DNA from: Lachnospiraceae bacterium JC7
Lineage (GTDB): Bacteria; Bacillota; Clostridia; Lachnospirales; Lachnospiraceae
Direction: 5' to 3'
DNA: 64,000 bases
Assembly: GCA_000513555.1 (NCBI GenBank)
Contig: ALYD01000016.1
Span: 1 to 64,000 of the forward strand
Within the stretch, counting starts at the first letter, position 1. Each line of letters starts with the position of its first letter. The position numbers and the translations under genes are program-made. The notes under the pieces were generated by a model. The model had not been told where the DNA came from. It did no database searches and saw nothing but the letters and a program-made list of their open reading frames with translations. Below are positions 1 through 8,269 of this stretch, one piece after another.

Positions 1-1156
1 GCTTGATATTGCCGTTACGGATGGAATTTGCTGTGGTCTTCGTCGTAAAAGAACCTATGATCTCGTACTTATCTTTAATAGAAGAAACAGATGCGGAAAC
101 TGTCTTTCCGTCTGCCTCTATGCTTGCAGAATAGTTATGATCGTTTATGGCCTTCATGACCTTCTCTGCAGTAGCCGCAGCATCTATCTCATATCCGTCG
201 ACAGAACCACCGAAAACAAACTCTCCTGTTGATGAGTCAAAGGAGGTGATATCTCCGTTCTTGGGATTCATTTTCCATACAGTTGCCAGCTGGTTCATAT
301 AATCCGTAACCTGCCCTGTAAAATCCGGAAGTGACAATGCATAATCCGCTACAGGTGCAGCAGATTCCGCCGACTCGCTGCTTTCTTCTTTTTTACTTGT
401 TTCAGTCTCTGTTTCCTGAGCCTTCTTCGTCTCATAATCTGTGAAGATCTGATCGATCATCTCTTCCAGCTTTTCCGAAATAAGATCAGGCATCTCGAAG
501 CTTCCGGAATCAGGTCTGATGGTTATTCCCGCATACGGGCTCTCCACCTCTGCGGTCTGCTCGGAACCGTCGTTGTCGTTTACCTCAGAATCCTTTCCGA
601 CTTCCGTGGTCTCCGCTGTCGTCTCCTCGGCGGTAAGATCAGGCATGGTAAAGTTCTCCATGGAAGGATTAGAGTTTGTCACCACAAGCTTCCAGTCATA
701 TGTGTTCATGATGGCATCCTTGACCTGTTCGCGGTTCATGCCCTTCAGATTCAGGAGCTCTGCCCCCGAAGCGAATGAACTGACATCAAGATAAACATCA
801 TCACGAATGCTGTTAGGATCAAAGGCCTCTGTAGCTACCACAGTCTCATCCTTTGATGAACTGCCGCCAAGACCCTTAAGAGCAAAAGCCGCTCCGCCGA
901 TCACCACCACAAAAGCAACAGCCGCAGCAACGATCATGCCCATATTGTAGTCATTTCCGCCGGATCTTTTTCCGTAATTACCGCTGTTTCGTCTGGAGCC
1001 GCCGGAGGATGCCCTGCTACCGGATGATGTCCTGCTGCCGGAGCCTGAATATCTCGCTCCGTTCTGTCCGGAATACTGGTTTCCCCTTGCGCGGGACTTG
1101 CCTCTGGATCTTGAAGCAGCCCGGCTTCGGCTCATATCATCATATCTATCTGTCAT
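1..1156 (-). CDS. VanW-family membrane-anchored protein, C-terminus cut by the window edge
   Basis: The start at 1156 has a GGGAG ribosome site 8 nt upstream, and the frame runs off position 1, so only about 385 N-terminal residues are visible. The N-terminus is a basic Ser/Arg/Gly-rich cytoplasmic segment (about 70 residues), then one membrane helix near residues 72-92 (MIVAAAVAFVVVIGGAAF), then a Thr/Glu-rich linker. Next comes a segment resembling the putative peptidoglycan-binding domain that precedes VanW (FDSSTGEFVFGGSVDGYEID). The last visible residues (IGSFTTKTTANSIRNGNIK) match the start of the VanW domain. Such proteins are inferred to act at the cell wall, but their reaction is not established. 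It follows uvrC on the same strand. Confidence 0.75.
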   Translation of the reverse strand, partial: MTDRYDDMSRSRAASRSRGKSRARGNQYSGQNGARYSGSGSRTSSGSRASSGGSRRNSGNYGKRSGGNDYNMGMIVAAAVAFVVVIGGAAFALKGLGGSSSKDETVVATEAFDPNSIRDDVYLDVSSFASGAELLNLKGMNREQVKDAIMNTYDWKLVVTNSNPSMENFTMPDLTAEETTAETTEVGKDSEVNDNDGSEQTAEVESPYAGITIRPDSGSFEMPDLISEKLEEMIDQIFTDYETKKAQETETETSKKEESSESAESAAPVADYALSLPDFTGQVTDYMNQLATVWKMNPKNGDITSFDSSTGEFVFGGSVDGYEIDAAATAEKVMKAINDHNYSASIEADGKTVSASVSSIKDKYEIIGSFTTKTTANSIRNGNIK

Positions 1157-1341
1157 AGGATTATCTCCCTAAATCTATATATAAACATAAATTCTCACAA
1201 TGGTTATAATCTTATCAGCATTAATTATGTTTGTACATTGTGATTTTTATTAAATACACGACAGAATTACGTAAGAAGGATGAACAGTTTTTCATTTTTA
1301 ATTCACAGAAACCGGTGTCAGCAGCGGCCGGACCACCCTAT

Positions 1342-3261
1342 TCATTTCATCTCCTGCTTCAGCGTCCCTATTGCGGTCTTAGGATTGTTATGGAAGAAGT
1401 CATAGACCTGTCTCGCGGAATAGTCGTCCATGGAAGGACAGGCGATCAGATCATCGAGACTCGCCACACGTATATGGTCAATGTCTCCGAACCGCTTCAT
1501 CAGCGCTTTCTTCCTTACTTCTCCCACTCCCTTTATTTCATCAAGCAGTGACTTTATCTGATTCTTGTCTCTCAGAGAACGATGATAGGTTATGGCAAAT
1601 CTGTGCACCTCGTCCTGAATACGGGTGAGCAGCTTGAAGGCTTCGCTGTTCTCGCTGACGGGAAGCTCCTCATTCTCATAAAGCAAAGCTCTGGTCCTGT
1701 GATGATCATCCTTGACCATACCGCAGACCTTCACAGAACTTATGCCCAGCTCATCCAGTACCTGCTTGCAGACATTGACCTGACCGCGGCCTCCGTCCAT
1801 ACAGATAAGATCCGGGAAATTCGAGAAGGAGCCAAGCTCGTTATCCTTTCCGGCAGCAGCATTTTCCTTCATCTCATTAAGTCCGTGCTCGAAGCGGCGG
1901 GTAAGCATCTCATACATGGACGCATAATCGTCCGGTCCCTGAACAGACTTGATGCGGAACTTTCTGTAGTCATTGTTCTTGGGCTTGCCGTTCTGATAAA
2001 CGACCATGGAACCGACATTCAGAGCGCCCATGGTGTTGGAGATATCATAGGACTCAATTCTTATCGGAGGATTCTCCAGTCCGATGATCTCCTGAAGCTC
2101 CTTTATGGCTCTTGCGCACTTCGCATCCTGCTCACGATACTGCTGTCTGTAGCGGTTCATCAGTATTCCTGCATTGGTCACGGCAAGCTCCACCAGCTTT
2201 TCCTTCTTGCCTATCTGCGGCGTGACAATGCTTACCTTTTTGCCCTTCTCTCTACTCAGCCACTGCTCAAGGATATCCTTATCCGGGAGCTCGGTCTGCA
2301 CCCAGAGCTCATGAGGGATAAAGGGAGTTCCATTGTAATACTGCTCTATAAAATCGTTGAGTATGACCTCGTCAGTCTCCTCCTGATCGATATCTACGAA
2401 CTGGTGGTCTCTGCCGATTATCTTTCCGTCCCGGACAAAGAATATCTGAACCACACAGTCGGAAAATTCCCTTCTCATACCGATGATATCTCTGTCACCG
2501 GAATCGTAGGCAACTATCTTCTGCCTGTTCTGAATGGCTTCGATGGATTTGATCAGATCTCTCATCTCTATAGCCGTTTCAAAATCAAGATTGTCTGAGG
2601 CTCTCATCATTTTCCTGTTCAGCTCTTTTACTATGTCATCGTACTTTCCGTTCAGGAAATCGACAGCCTTATCCACCTGGATCCTGTAATCCGCCCTGCT
2701 TTGTCTTCCGAGACACGGCGCATCGCACTGATGGATGTCATAATACATACATTTCTGAGGCAGAGGTGAGTCCTCGGTGAATACCTTATTGCAGTTTCTT
2801 ATATGGAAGGTCCTTCTTATGAGATCGATGACCTCATTCACCTGGTCGTTGGAGGCATAGGGGCCGAAATACTTCGCCTTGTCCGTGGCCCTCTTTCTCA
2901 CCTTCAGCACCCTCGGGTACTGCTCCATGGTCACCTTGATGTAGGGATATGTCTTATCATCCTTAAGGAGAGTGTTGTATCTCGGCTTATGCTCCTTTAT
3001 GAGGTTGTTTTCAAGCATAAGGGCTTCAAGTTCAGAGTCTACAACTATGTATTCGAAGCGTTCCACCAGACTCACCATCTGCTGGATCTTCACGGATTTT
3101 TTATATGATTTCTGAAAATACTGCTTTACCCGGTTTTTCAGGACCTTGGCCTTTCCCACATAGATTATCTCGTCCTTGGGTCCGTGCATCAGGTACACTC
3201 CCGGAAGTGCCGGCAGCTTCTTCAGTTCTTCATCAAAATTGAATTTACTGTTATCTCGCAT
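1342..3261 (-). CDS. uvrC: UvrABC excinuclease subunit C
   Basis: 639 aa, full length for UvrC, the nuclease subunit that cuts on both sides of a UvrB-marked lesion in nucleotide excision repair. The GIY-YIG nuclease domain starts at LPGVYLMHGPKDEIIYVGKA (residues about 17-95). A UVR helical hairpin for UvrB contact lies near residues 205-240 (LDFETAIEMRDLI). The RNase H-like C-terminal nuclease follows (RIESYDISNTMG, CMDGGRGQV), with a tandem HhH tail (IKGVGEVRKKALMKRFG). The ribosome site before the ATG is weak, and I see no clear LexA box or promoter close upstream. The preceding 390 bp is filled by a structured repeat that separates it from leuS. Confidence 0.97.
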   Translation of the reverse strand: MRDNSKFNFDEELKKLPALPGVYLMHGPKDEIIYVGKAKVLKNRVKQYFQKSYKKSVKIQQMVSLVERFEYIVVDSELEALMLENNLIKEHKPRYNTLLKDDKTYPYIKVTMEQYPRVLKVRKRATDKAKYFGPYASNDQVNEVIDLIRRTFHIRNCNKVFTEDSPLPQKCMYYDIHQCDAPCLGRQSRADYRIQVDKAVDFLNGKYDDIVKELNRKMMRASDNLDFETAIEMRDLIKSIEAIQNRQKIVAYDSGDRDIIGMRREFSDCVVQIFFVRDGKIIGRDHQFVDIDQEETDEVILNDFIEQYYNGTPFIPHELWVQTELPDKDILEQWLSREKGKKVSIVTPQIGKKEKLVELAVTNAGILMNRYRQQYREQDAKCARAIKELQEIIGLENPPIRIESYDISNTMGALNVGSMVVYQNGKPKNNDYRKFRIKSVQGPDDYASMYEMLTRRFEHGLNEMKENAAAGKDNELGSFSNFPDLICMDGGRGQVNVCKQVLDELGISSVKVCGMVKDDHHRTRALLYENEELPVSENSEAFKLLTRIQDEVHRFAITYHRSLRDKNQIKSLLDEIKGVGEVRKKALMKRFGDIDHIRVASLDDLIACPSMDDYSARQVYDFFHNNPKTAIGTLKQEMK

Positions 3262-3296
3262 TAATATTATCCATTCTTATATCAAAACCCGCCTAG

Positions 3297-3377
3297 CCTC
3301 TTGCGGCTGGTTCCCGCAGGGAACTTGCCATATAGCGCCAGCCCTCGCGAAGCGAATTCCAATGGCTGGCGTTCCCA
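3297..3377. repeat. degenerate hairpin modules next to the dispersed element
   Basis: Left part of the leuS-uvrC gap. It holds small inverted repeats that resemble modules of the adjacent element: AGCC-tcttgc-GGCT, GTTCCC-gca-GGGAAC, and an outer CGCCAGCC...GGCTGGCG pair. Probably a decayed or partial copy. No protein is credible here. Confidence 0.5.
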
Positions 3378-3546
3378 CCGGCTGGGCGGCATCCGTATTT
3401 CCTTCGGAAACACGGATATATAGTAAAGAGAAAATGCCATTAAAAGCGCCTGACGGCGCAGGCATTTTCGTTTGATTTCGGCCGTGCCGAAACCAGCCTC
3501 GCCGGCTGGGCGGCATCCGTATTTCCTTCGGAAACACGGATATATA
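3378..3546 (+). repeat. dispersed structured element, copy A (between leuS and uvrC)
   Basis: An identical 45-nt direct repeat occurs at 3378-3422 and 3502-3546. Each unit ends in a hairpin (ATCCGT-a-TTTCC-ttc-GGAAA-c-ACGGAT). Between them lie three more hairpins: 3430-3469 (GAAAATGCC...GGCATTTTC with inner GCGCC/GGCGC), 3476-3492 (TTTCGGC-cgt-GCCGAAA) and 3493-3509 (CCAGCC-tcgcc-GGCTGG). The same hairpin order recurs at 7602-7718 and, inverted, at 35848-35955, with base changes that keep pairing. Orientation is given as in copy B. Whether it acts as RNA, as DNA, or as a terminator for leuS is unknown. Confidence 0.85.
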
Positions 3547-3651
3547 ATAATATCCGCCGAAAAACCGGACATCGGTTTCGCGACGGATACAATCATATCA
3601 CGCATGGCTCCGGCTATGGGCCGGCCACTCATGAAAATTTTATGAATTAAT

Positions 3652-6066
3652 TTACTTAACTACGAAGTTAAGGATCTTGCCCTTTACGAAGATCACCTTC
3701 ACGATGTTCTTTCCTTCGAAGAACTTGTTGATGGCAGGGTTAGCCTTTGCGGCTTCAACAGCGTCATCCTGAGTTGCTTCAGCAGGAAGGTCAACATTGC
3801 CTCTTACCTTACCGTTTACCTGAACACCCATGTTGATCACTGCATCCTTTGTCTTCTCTTCGTCATACTCCGGCCACTTGGCAAGTGTAAGAAGTCCCTC
3901 GCCGCCGATCTCCTCATAGATCTCCTCAGTAAGGTGAGGTGCGAACGGATGAAGAAGCTTGATGAACACAACAAGATCTTCCTTGGTTATAGCTCCGGCC
4001 TTTGTGAAATCGTTAATGAGAGTCATAAGAGCCGCAATGGCTGTGTTGAACTTCATACGCTCGATATCATCGGTAACCTTCTTGATGGTCTTGTGGAGCT
4101 TTGACTCAAGCTGTGGGTCTTCCTTCTCAAGAGTTGCGATATCTGTAAGTCCGGCAACACGGTCGAGGAAACGCTTTACTCCGCGAACTCCCTCGTCACT
4201 CCATGGAGCGGCTGCTGTGTAATCACTCATGAAAAGAACATAAGCGCGAAGGGTATCTGCACCGTAAAGGTCTACGATATTCAGCGGATCGATAACATTG
4301 CCCTTTGACTTGGACATCTTCTCACCGTCAGGTCCGAGGATAAGGCCCTGATATGTACGCTTCGCATATGGCTCCGGTGTAGGTACGAACTTGTTATCGT
4401 ACAGGAACTGGTGCCAGAATCTTGAATAAAGAAGGTGTCTGGTCACGTGCTCCATACCGCCGTTGTAATGGTCTACAGGCATCCAGTACTTAAGCTTGTC
4501 CTGATCTGCAAATGCCGCATCATTGTTTGCGTCGCAGAATCTCAGGAAATACCATGAGGAACCTGCCCACTGAGGCATGGTGTCTGTCTCCCTCTTGGCT
4601 GCACCGCCGCACTTAGGACATGTGCAGTTCACGAAGCTGTCGATCTTTGCAAGAGGTGACTGTCCGTCTGTACCCGGCTCAAAGTTCTCAACATCCGGAA
4701 GTGTCAGAGGAAGCTCCTCAACAGGAACGCCCACTGTACCGCACTTTGGACAGTGAACAAGAGGAATAGGCTCTCCCCAATAACGCTGACGGTTAAATGC
4801 CCAATCCTTCATCTTGTACTGAACACCCTTGTGTCCGATACCTCTCTCTTCAAGAACCGTAAGCATCTTTGCGATTGAATCCTTCTTGTTTGTAAGACCG
4901 TTAAGGATATCAGAATTTACCATCTCTCCGTCGCCTGTATAAGCTTCCTTGGAAATGTCTCCGCCCTTTATAACCTCAACGATATCTACACCGAAGGTCT
5001 TTGCAAAGTCATAGTCTCTCTGATCATGTGCAGGAACCGCCATGATGGCACCTGTTCCGTATCCCATCATTACATAGTCGGCAATGAAGATAGGGATCTG
5101 CTTTCCTGTGATAGGATTTGTAGCCTTGAGACCCTCGATCTTTACGCCGGTCTTATCCTTGACAAGCTGTGTACGCTGGAACTCAGTCTTCTTGGCAGCA
5201 TCCTCACGATACTTAAGAACCTCATCCCAGTTTGTGATCTTGTCCTTGTACTTATCAAGAGCAGGATGCTCAGGTGCAACTACCATGAAAGTAACACCGT
5301 AAAGTGTATCGCATCTAGTTGTATAGATCTCAAGCTTGTCGAGAGCTTCTGCACTTCCGTCTGTAAGCTCGAAATTCACGAATGCACCTGTAGAACGTCC
5401 GATCCAGCTTACCTGCTGCTGCTTGATGCTCTCAGGATAGTCAACATCCGAAAGACCGTTAAGGAGCTTGTCTGCATACTGTGTGATCCTGAGATACCAT
5501 ACATCCTTAGGAAGCTGCACTACGTCACTGTGACAGATATCGCACTTGCCGCCCTGTGAATCCTCATTGGAAAGGACAACCTTACAATGAGGGCAGTAAT
5601 TAACCAGAGTCTTGGCTCTGAATACAAGTCCCTTGTCAAAAAGCTGAAGGAAGATCCACTGTGTCCACTTATAGTAATCCGCATGGGATGTAGCTATCTC
5701 TCTTGACCAGTCAAAAGAGAAACCAACCTGTCTCATCTGATCCTTGAAGTGCTCGATGTTCTTCTCGGTGATGAGGTGCGGATGTGTATTTGTCTTTATA
5801 GCATAGTTCTCTGCAGGAAGTCCGAAGGAGTCAAAACCCATCGGGAAAAGGACATTGTAGCCCTGCATTCTGCGCTTACGTGCGAGAACTTCAACACTTG
5901 AATATGCCTTAATATGGCCAACGTGCATACCTGCACCTGACGGATATGGGAACTCTACAAGTCCGTACCACTTCGGACGCTTATCAAAGTCCACAGCCTT
6001 AAACGCCTGGGCCTCGTTCCACTTTGTCTGCCATTTCGGCTCGATCTTTTTAAAATTATACTTCAT
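3652..6066 (-). CDS. leuS: Leucyl-tRNA synthetase
   Basis: 804 aa, normal bacterial LeuRS length. It charges tRNA-Leu with leucine in the cytoplasm. The class I signature HIGH appears as HVGH (residues 48-51) and the KMSKS loop is at 583-587. Zinc-type cysteine clusters are visible (YCPHC...CDIC; CPKCGT; CTCPKCGG). The large insertion carrying the CP1 editing domain (TRCDTLYGVTFMV, GYGTGAIMAVPAHDQRD) is present, as is the C-terminal VNGKVRG segment typical of bacterial LeuRS. It has its own sigma-A promoter at 6114-6141 with a short leader of about 40 nt. There is no room for a T-box, so tRNA-sensing control is not seen here. Confidence 0.98.
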   Translation of the reverse strand: MKYNFKKIEPKWQTKWNEAQAFKAVDFDKRPKWYGLVEFPYPSGAGMHVGHIKAYSSVEVLARKRRMQGYNVLFPMGFDSFGLPAENYAIKTNTHPHLITEKNIEHFKDQMRQVGFSFDWSREIATSHADYYKWTQWIFLQLFDKGLVFRAKTLVNYCPHCKVVLSNEDSQGGKCDICHSDVVQLPKDVWYLRITQYADKLLNGLSDVDYPESIKQQQVSWIGRSTGAFVNFELTDGSAEALDKLEIYTTRCDTLYGVTFMVVAPEHPALDKYKDKITNWDEVLKYREDAAKKTEFQRTQLVKDKTGVKIEGLKATNPITGKQIPIFIADYVMMGYGTGAIMAVPAHDQRDYDFAKTFGVDIVEVIKGGDISKEAYTGDGEMVNSDILNGLTNKKDSIAKMLTVLEERGIGHKGVQYKMKDWAFNRQRYWGEPIPLVHCPKCGTVGVPVEELPLTLPDVENFEPGTDGQSPLAKIDSFVNCTCPKCGGAAKRETDTMPQWAGSSWYFLRFCDANNDAAFADQDKLKYWMPVDHYNGGMEHVTRHLLYSRFWHQFLYDNKFVPTPEPYAKRTYQGLILGPDGEKMSKSKGNVIDPLNIVDLYGADTLRAYVLFMSDYTAAAPWSDEGVRGVKRFLDRVAGLTDIATLEKEDPQLESKLHKTIKKVTDDIERMKFNTAIAALMTLINDFTKAGAITKEDLVVFIKLLHPFAPHLTEEIYEEIGGEGLLTLAKWPEYDEEKTKDAVINMGVQVNGKVRGNVDLPAEATQDDAVEAAKANPAINKFFEGKNIVKVIFVKGKILNFVVK

Positions 6067-6113
6067 GACTAATTTCCCCTTGTGAAATTAAACTTGCATT
6101 TCAACAAAGCACT

Positions 6114-6141
6114 ATTATAACAGAAAGTAACAATACGTCAA
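6114..6141 (-). promoter_or_regulatory. sigma-A promoter of leuS
   Basis: On the minus strand a -35 TTGACG (6141-6136) and a perfect -10 TATAAT (6119-6114) are separated by 16 nt. The predicted start is near 6107, about 40 nt before the leuS ATG. Confidence 0.75.
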
Positions 6142-6191
6142 AGAATATAAAATATGACGCTTTTGTATAGGAGTCATGAACTCCGCTTAAA

Positions 6192-7433
6192 TTACGCCGC
6201 CGGAAGGAACGCATCCCACGGGTAATCATTGGAAGCATTCCAGATAAGCCACTCGTCGTATCCGGCATCATACACTGCCTGTATCTCCTGTCTGACTTCC
6301 TCTGCGCCATAATGTATATATTCGGAAAGATAGGATGCCGTAAATCCCTGCAGCCATGGACGAACCTTAGCCTGATGAACTCCCTCCTGATACTCCAGTG
6401 CCAGATCCTTCTTGGAAGCATTGCAGGCTCCGAGTATGGCCTCATACGGGTGGGCATCAGGAACATCAAGCCCGAAATTTCCGTTTCCGTAATGGGACGG
6501 ATAGATCATCGGACACATATAATCTGCGGCTCCCGCCATAACAGGATAATCCTGACCTACAGAAACCGTATCCACATAGGAACCGATAATGGTTCCGAAA
6601 ACATCCGCAGACATAAAAACGCCCTTTGCAGCCAGTCTGTCAGATGCGAAGCGGACAAACTCCGTGATGATATCGGTCTTTCCCATGCCGTTTGTCTCTG
6701 CATCAGGATAAACAACGCTGTTCATACCCTTTTCTGTACAGAAACGGACATAGTCAAACTGTATCTCGTCAAATCCCACATCTGCGCACTGTTCCGCCAC
6801 CTGTATCTTGTATTCCCATGCTTCCCTGTTATAAGGATCTATCCAGGTCATACCGGAGTTGTCATGGAATACAGTCCCGTCAGCATTATGGTTGAGCCAT
6901 TCAGGCTTAACATTCTCCAGATACGGATCTCTAAAGGTGACAATACGTGCAATGGTATAAATATTATGATCCTTCAAAGACTTCATAAGTGACCGGATAT
7001 CGGGAATGGTACGTTCAACCGATCCGATCTCCGCTATCAGCTCTCCGGGCATGTCATATTCTATGCGCCCCTGGTCATCAAGAATGTCTATGACCACCGC
7101 ATTTAATTCAGTGGAATCGATTCTATCGATAACCTTCTGCATGGTGGCAGATCCCGCCATCTTGGAGCTGATATAAATACCCTTTACTTTTACCGCTTCT
7201 TTAGTCGGTTTTTTCTTTGTCCAGATTTCAGCCTGGGCCAAAGCAAGACTTTCTGATTCCGCTAGATTTTTCTGCCGTTCAAGTGACTCCTCGAATTCCG
7301 ACTCCCTGATGGACTCGGCTTCATACTCTCTGAGCTCGTCAGACTTGTTTACGTTGTAAACCAATGGTGTCTGGCTCTGGCATCCGAGAAGTACGAGGCT
7401 CAGCAGAAGTATCATCGCTAAAACTTTTTTCAT
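6192..7433 (-). CDS. DUF4015-type putative glycoside hydrolase lipoprotein
   Basis: 413 aa. The N-terminus is a lipoprotein signal ending LLSLVLLGCQS, so the protein is probably anchored to the outer face of the membrane. A helical Glu-rich linker (about residues 35-75) leads to a TIM-barrel-like domain of the DUF4015 putative glycosyl hydrolase family: VKGIYISSKMAGS, NAVVIDILDDQGRIEYD, WIDPYNREAWEY, FDEIQFDYVRF, SADVFGTIIGS, MCPMIYPSHYG and WLIWNASNDYPW. Acidic residues at strand ends (DFDYVRF-like, SADVFG) would form the putative active site. The substrate is unknown, and cell-wall or surface glycan is only an inference. It has its own promoter at 7469-7496. Confidence 0.85.
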   Translation of the reverse strand: MKKVLAMILLLSLVLLGCQSQTPLVYNVNKSDELREYEAESIRESEFEESLERQKNLAESESLALAQAEIWTKKKPTKEAVKVKGIYISSKMAGSATMQKVIDRIDSTELNAVVIDILDDQGRIEYDMPGELIAEIGSVERTIPDIRSLMKSLKDHNIYTIARIVTFRDPYLENVKPEWLNHNADGTVFHDNSGMTWIDPYNREAWEYKIQVAEQCADVGFDEIQFDYVRFCTEKGMNSVVYPDAETNGMGKTDIITEFVRFASDRLAAKGVFMSADVFGTIIGSYVDTVSVGQDYPVMAGAADYMCPMIYPSHYGNGNFGLDVPDAHPYEAILGACNASKKDLALEYQEGVHQAKVRPWLQGFTASYLSEYIHYGAEEVRQEIQAVYDAGYDEWLIWNASNDYPWDAFLPAA

Positions 7434-7468
7434 GTTTCAACCTCGTAATTTTGGCGTATTACTTAAAT

Positions 7469-7496
7469 ATTATACCACTTTCCTACCGATTAACAA
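7469..7496 (-). promoter_or_regulatory. sigma-A promoter of the DUF4015 lipoprotein gene
   Basis: Minus strand TTGTTA (7496-7491), 16-nt spacer, perfect TATAAT (7474-7469). It lies about 36 nt upstream of the ATG at 7433. Confidence 0.7.
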
Positions 7497-7543
7497 CTTT
7501 TTATAAGTTCTGCCCGCCACTCGGGGGCGTTTTTACCGGTTTA

Positions 7544-7720
7544 CCTTGGATTCACGGCCGGCATCCCATATTCCTTCGGAAGCAGGATATATATCCAAGG
7601 AGAAAATGCCATTTATATGCGCTCCTTTCGGAGCGCCGGCATTTTCGTTTGATTTCGCCGATGGCGAAACCAGCCTCGCCGGCTGGGCGGCATCCCATAT
7701 TCCGAAGGAATATGGGATAT
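7544..7720 (+). repeat. dispersed structured element, copy B (between rpmF and the DUF4015 gene)
   Basis: Same module order as copy A. An opening hairpin (GCATCCCATATTCC-ttc-GGAA...) is here enclosed by an extra 8-bp pair, CCTTGGAT 7544-7551 / ATCCAAGG 7593-7600. Then come 7602-7646 (GAAAATGCC/GGCATTTTC with inner GCGCTCC/GGAGCGC), 7653-7669 (TTTCGCC-gat-GGCGAAA), 7670-7686 (CCAGCC-tcgcc-GGCTGG) and a perfect 12-bp hairpin at 7692-7718 (ATCCCATATTCC-gaa-GGAATATGGGAT). Relative to copy A, changed bases occur on both arms and keep pairing. Short open frames through it are composition artefacts. Confidence 0.85.
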
Positions 7721-7723
7721 ATG

Positions 7724-7754
7724 CAAAAAACCCTGAAGCCGAAGCTTCAGGGTT
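7724..7754 (-). terminator. intrinsic terminator of rpmF
   Basis: Perfect 11-bp stem AACCCTGAAGC/GCTTCAGGGTT (7729-7739 / 7744-7754) with a 4-nt loop, followed on the minus strand by a run of six T. It lies 24 bp past the rpmF stop. Confidence 0.9.
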
Positions 7755-7778
7755 CAATATCTAAATCGAAGTTAAAGA

Positions 7779-7961
7779 TCAATCCTCAACCTTAACGATC
7801 TCACGCTTGTTGTAAGATCCACATGCCTTGCAGACTCTGTGAGGCATAACAAGAGCACCACACTTAGAACACTTTACAAGGTTCATCTTTCCCATCTTCC
7901 AGTTAGCTCTTCTAGAATCTCTGCGAGCCTTGGATGAATGATTCTTAGGACAAATTGACAT
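7779..7961 (-). CDS. rpmF: 50S ribosomal protein L32
   Basis: 60 aa, the usual L32 length. The N-terminus MSICPKNHSSKARRDSRRANWKM is of the L32 type, and two CxxC-like knuckles form the zinc site (CSKCGALVMPHRVCKACG). A strong GGAGG ribosome site lies 7 nt before the ATG. It is transcribed from a clear sigma-A promoter at 8060-8088 with a leader of about 90 nt and ends at a strong terminator, so it looks monocistronic. The usual neighbour, a DUF177 (YceD) protein gene, is not upstream here. The upstream gene is ackA, ending in its own terminator. Confidence 0.97.
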   Translation of the reverse strand: MSICPKNHSSKARRDSRRANWKMGKMNLVKCSKCGALVMPHRVCKACGSYNKREIVKVED

Positions 7962-8059
7962 ACTTACACCTCCTTCGTCATACCCGGGTAATTATATCCA
8001 AACGGTTAATTTATGTCAAGCGAAACCAATATGAGATTTCGCGATTGCACACTCAATGT

Positions 8060-8088
8060 AAAATACCACGTTACTCAATTAATTGCAA
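8060..8088 (-). promoter_or_regulatory. sigma-A promoter of rpmF
   Basis: Minus strand TTGCAA (8088-8083), 17-nt spacer, TATTTT (8065-8060). The predicted start near 8053 gives a leader of about 90 nt. This and the ackA terminator are all I see in the 308-bp gap from 7962 to 8269. Confidence 0.65.
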
Positions 8089-8131
8089 GCAGAAATTTGC
8101 TTTGTATGGATAATTTTACGCAAAAACTGTC

Positions 8132-8163
8132 AAAAATTCCGGCGGGTAATGACTCGCCGGAAT
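8132..8163 (-). terminator. intrinsic terminator of ackA
   Basis: A 9-bp GC-rich stem ATTCCGGCG/CGCCGGAAT (8136-8144 / 8155-8163), followed on the minus strand by TTTTT and a further T-rich stretch. It lies about 105 bp past the ackA stop. Confidence 0.8.
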
Positions 8164-8269
8164 GATATTGGTTCGATCTAAGCTCAGAACTCCTTTCGGA
8201 ACCCTTCACTGTATAAGAAACCGCAATGCTCTCCCGATCACAGGATCGGAGAAACATAGATATAACGGA

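Noticed and set aside
1582-2598. 338-codon plus-strand open frame
   Set aside because: It lies wholly inside uvrC on the opposite strand, has no family resemblance and is a mirror of uvrC codon bias.
3378-3546. CRISPR array
   Set aside because: Only two identical 45-nt units occur, and the material between them is itself structured and shared with other copies. No cas genes are near.
3277-3632. Open frames of 86-116 codons in the leuS-uvrC gap
   Set aside because: They read through the hairpins of the dispersed element and give repeated peptides such as MPPSR and DAAQP in several frames.
6067-6191. T-box riboswitch for leuS
   Set aside because: The promoter at 6114-6141 leaves a leader of only about 40 nt, too short for a T-box.
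7533-7764. Open frames of about 72-74 codons upstream of the DUF4015 gene
   Set aside because: Same cause as at 3277-3632: they are translations of element copy B.
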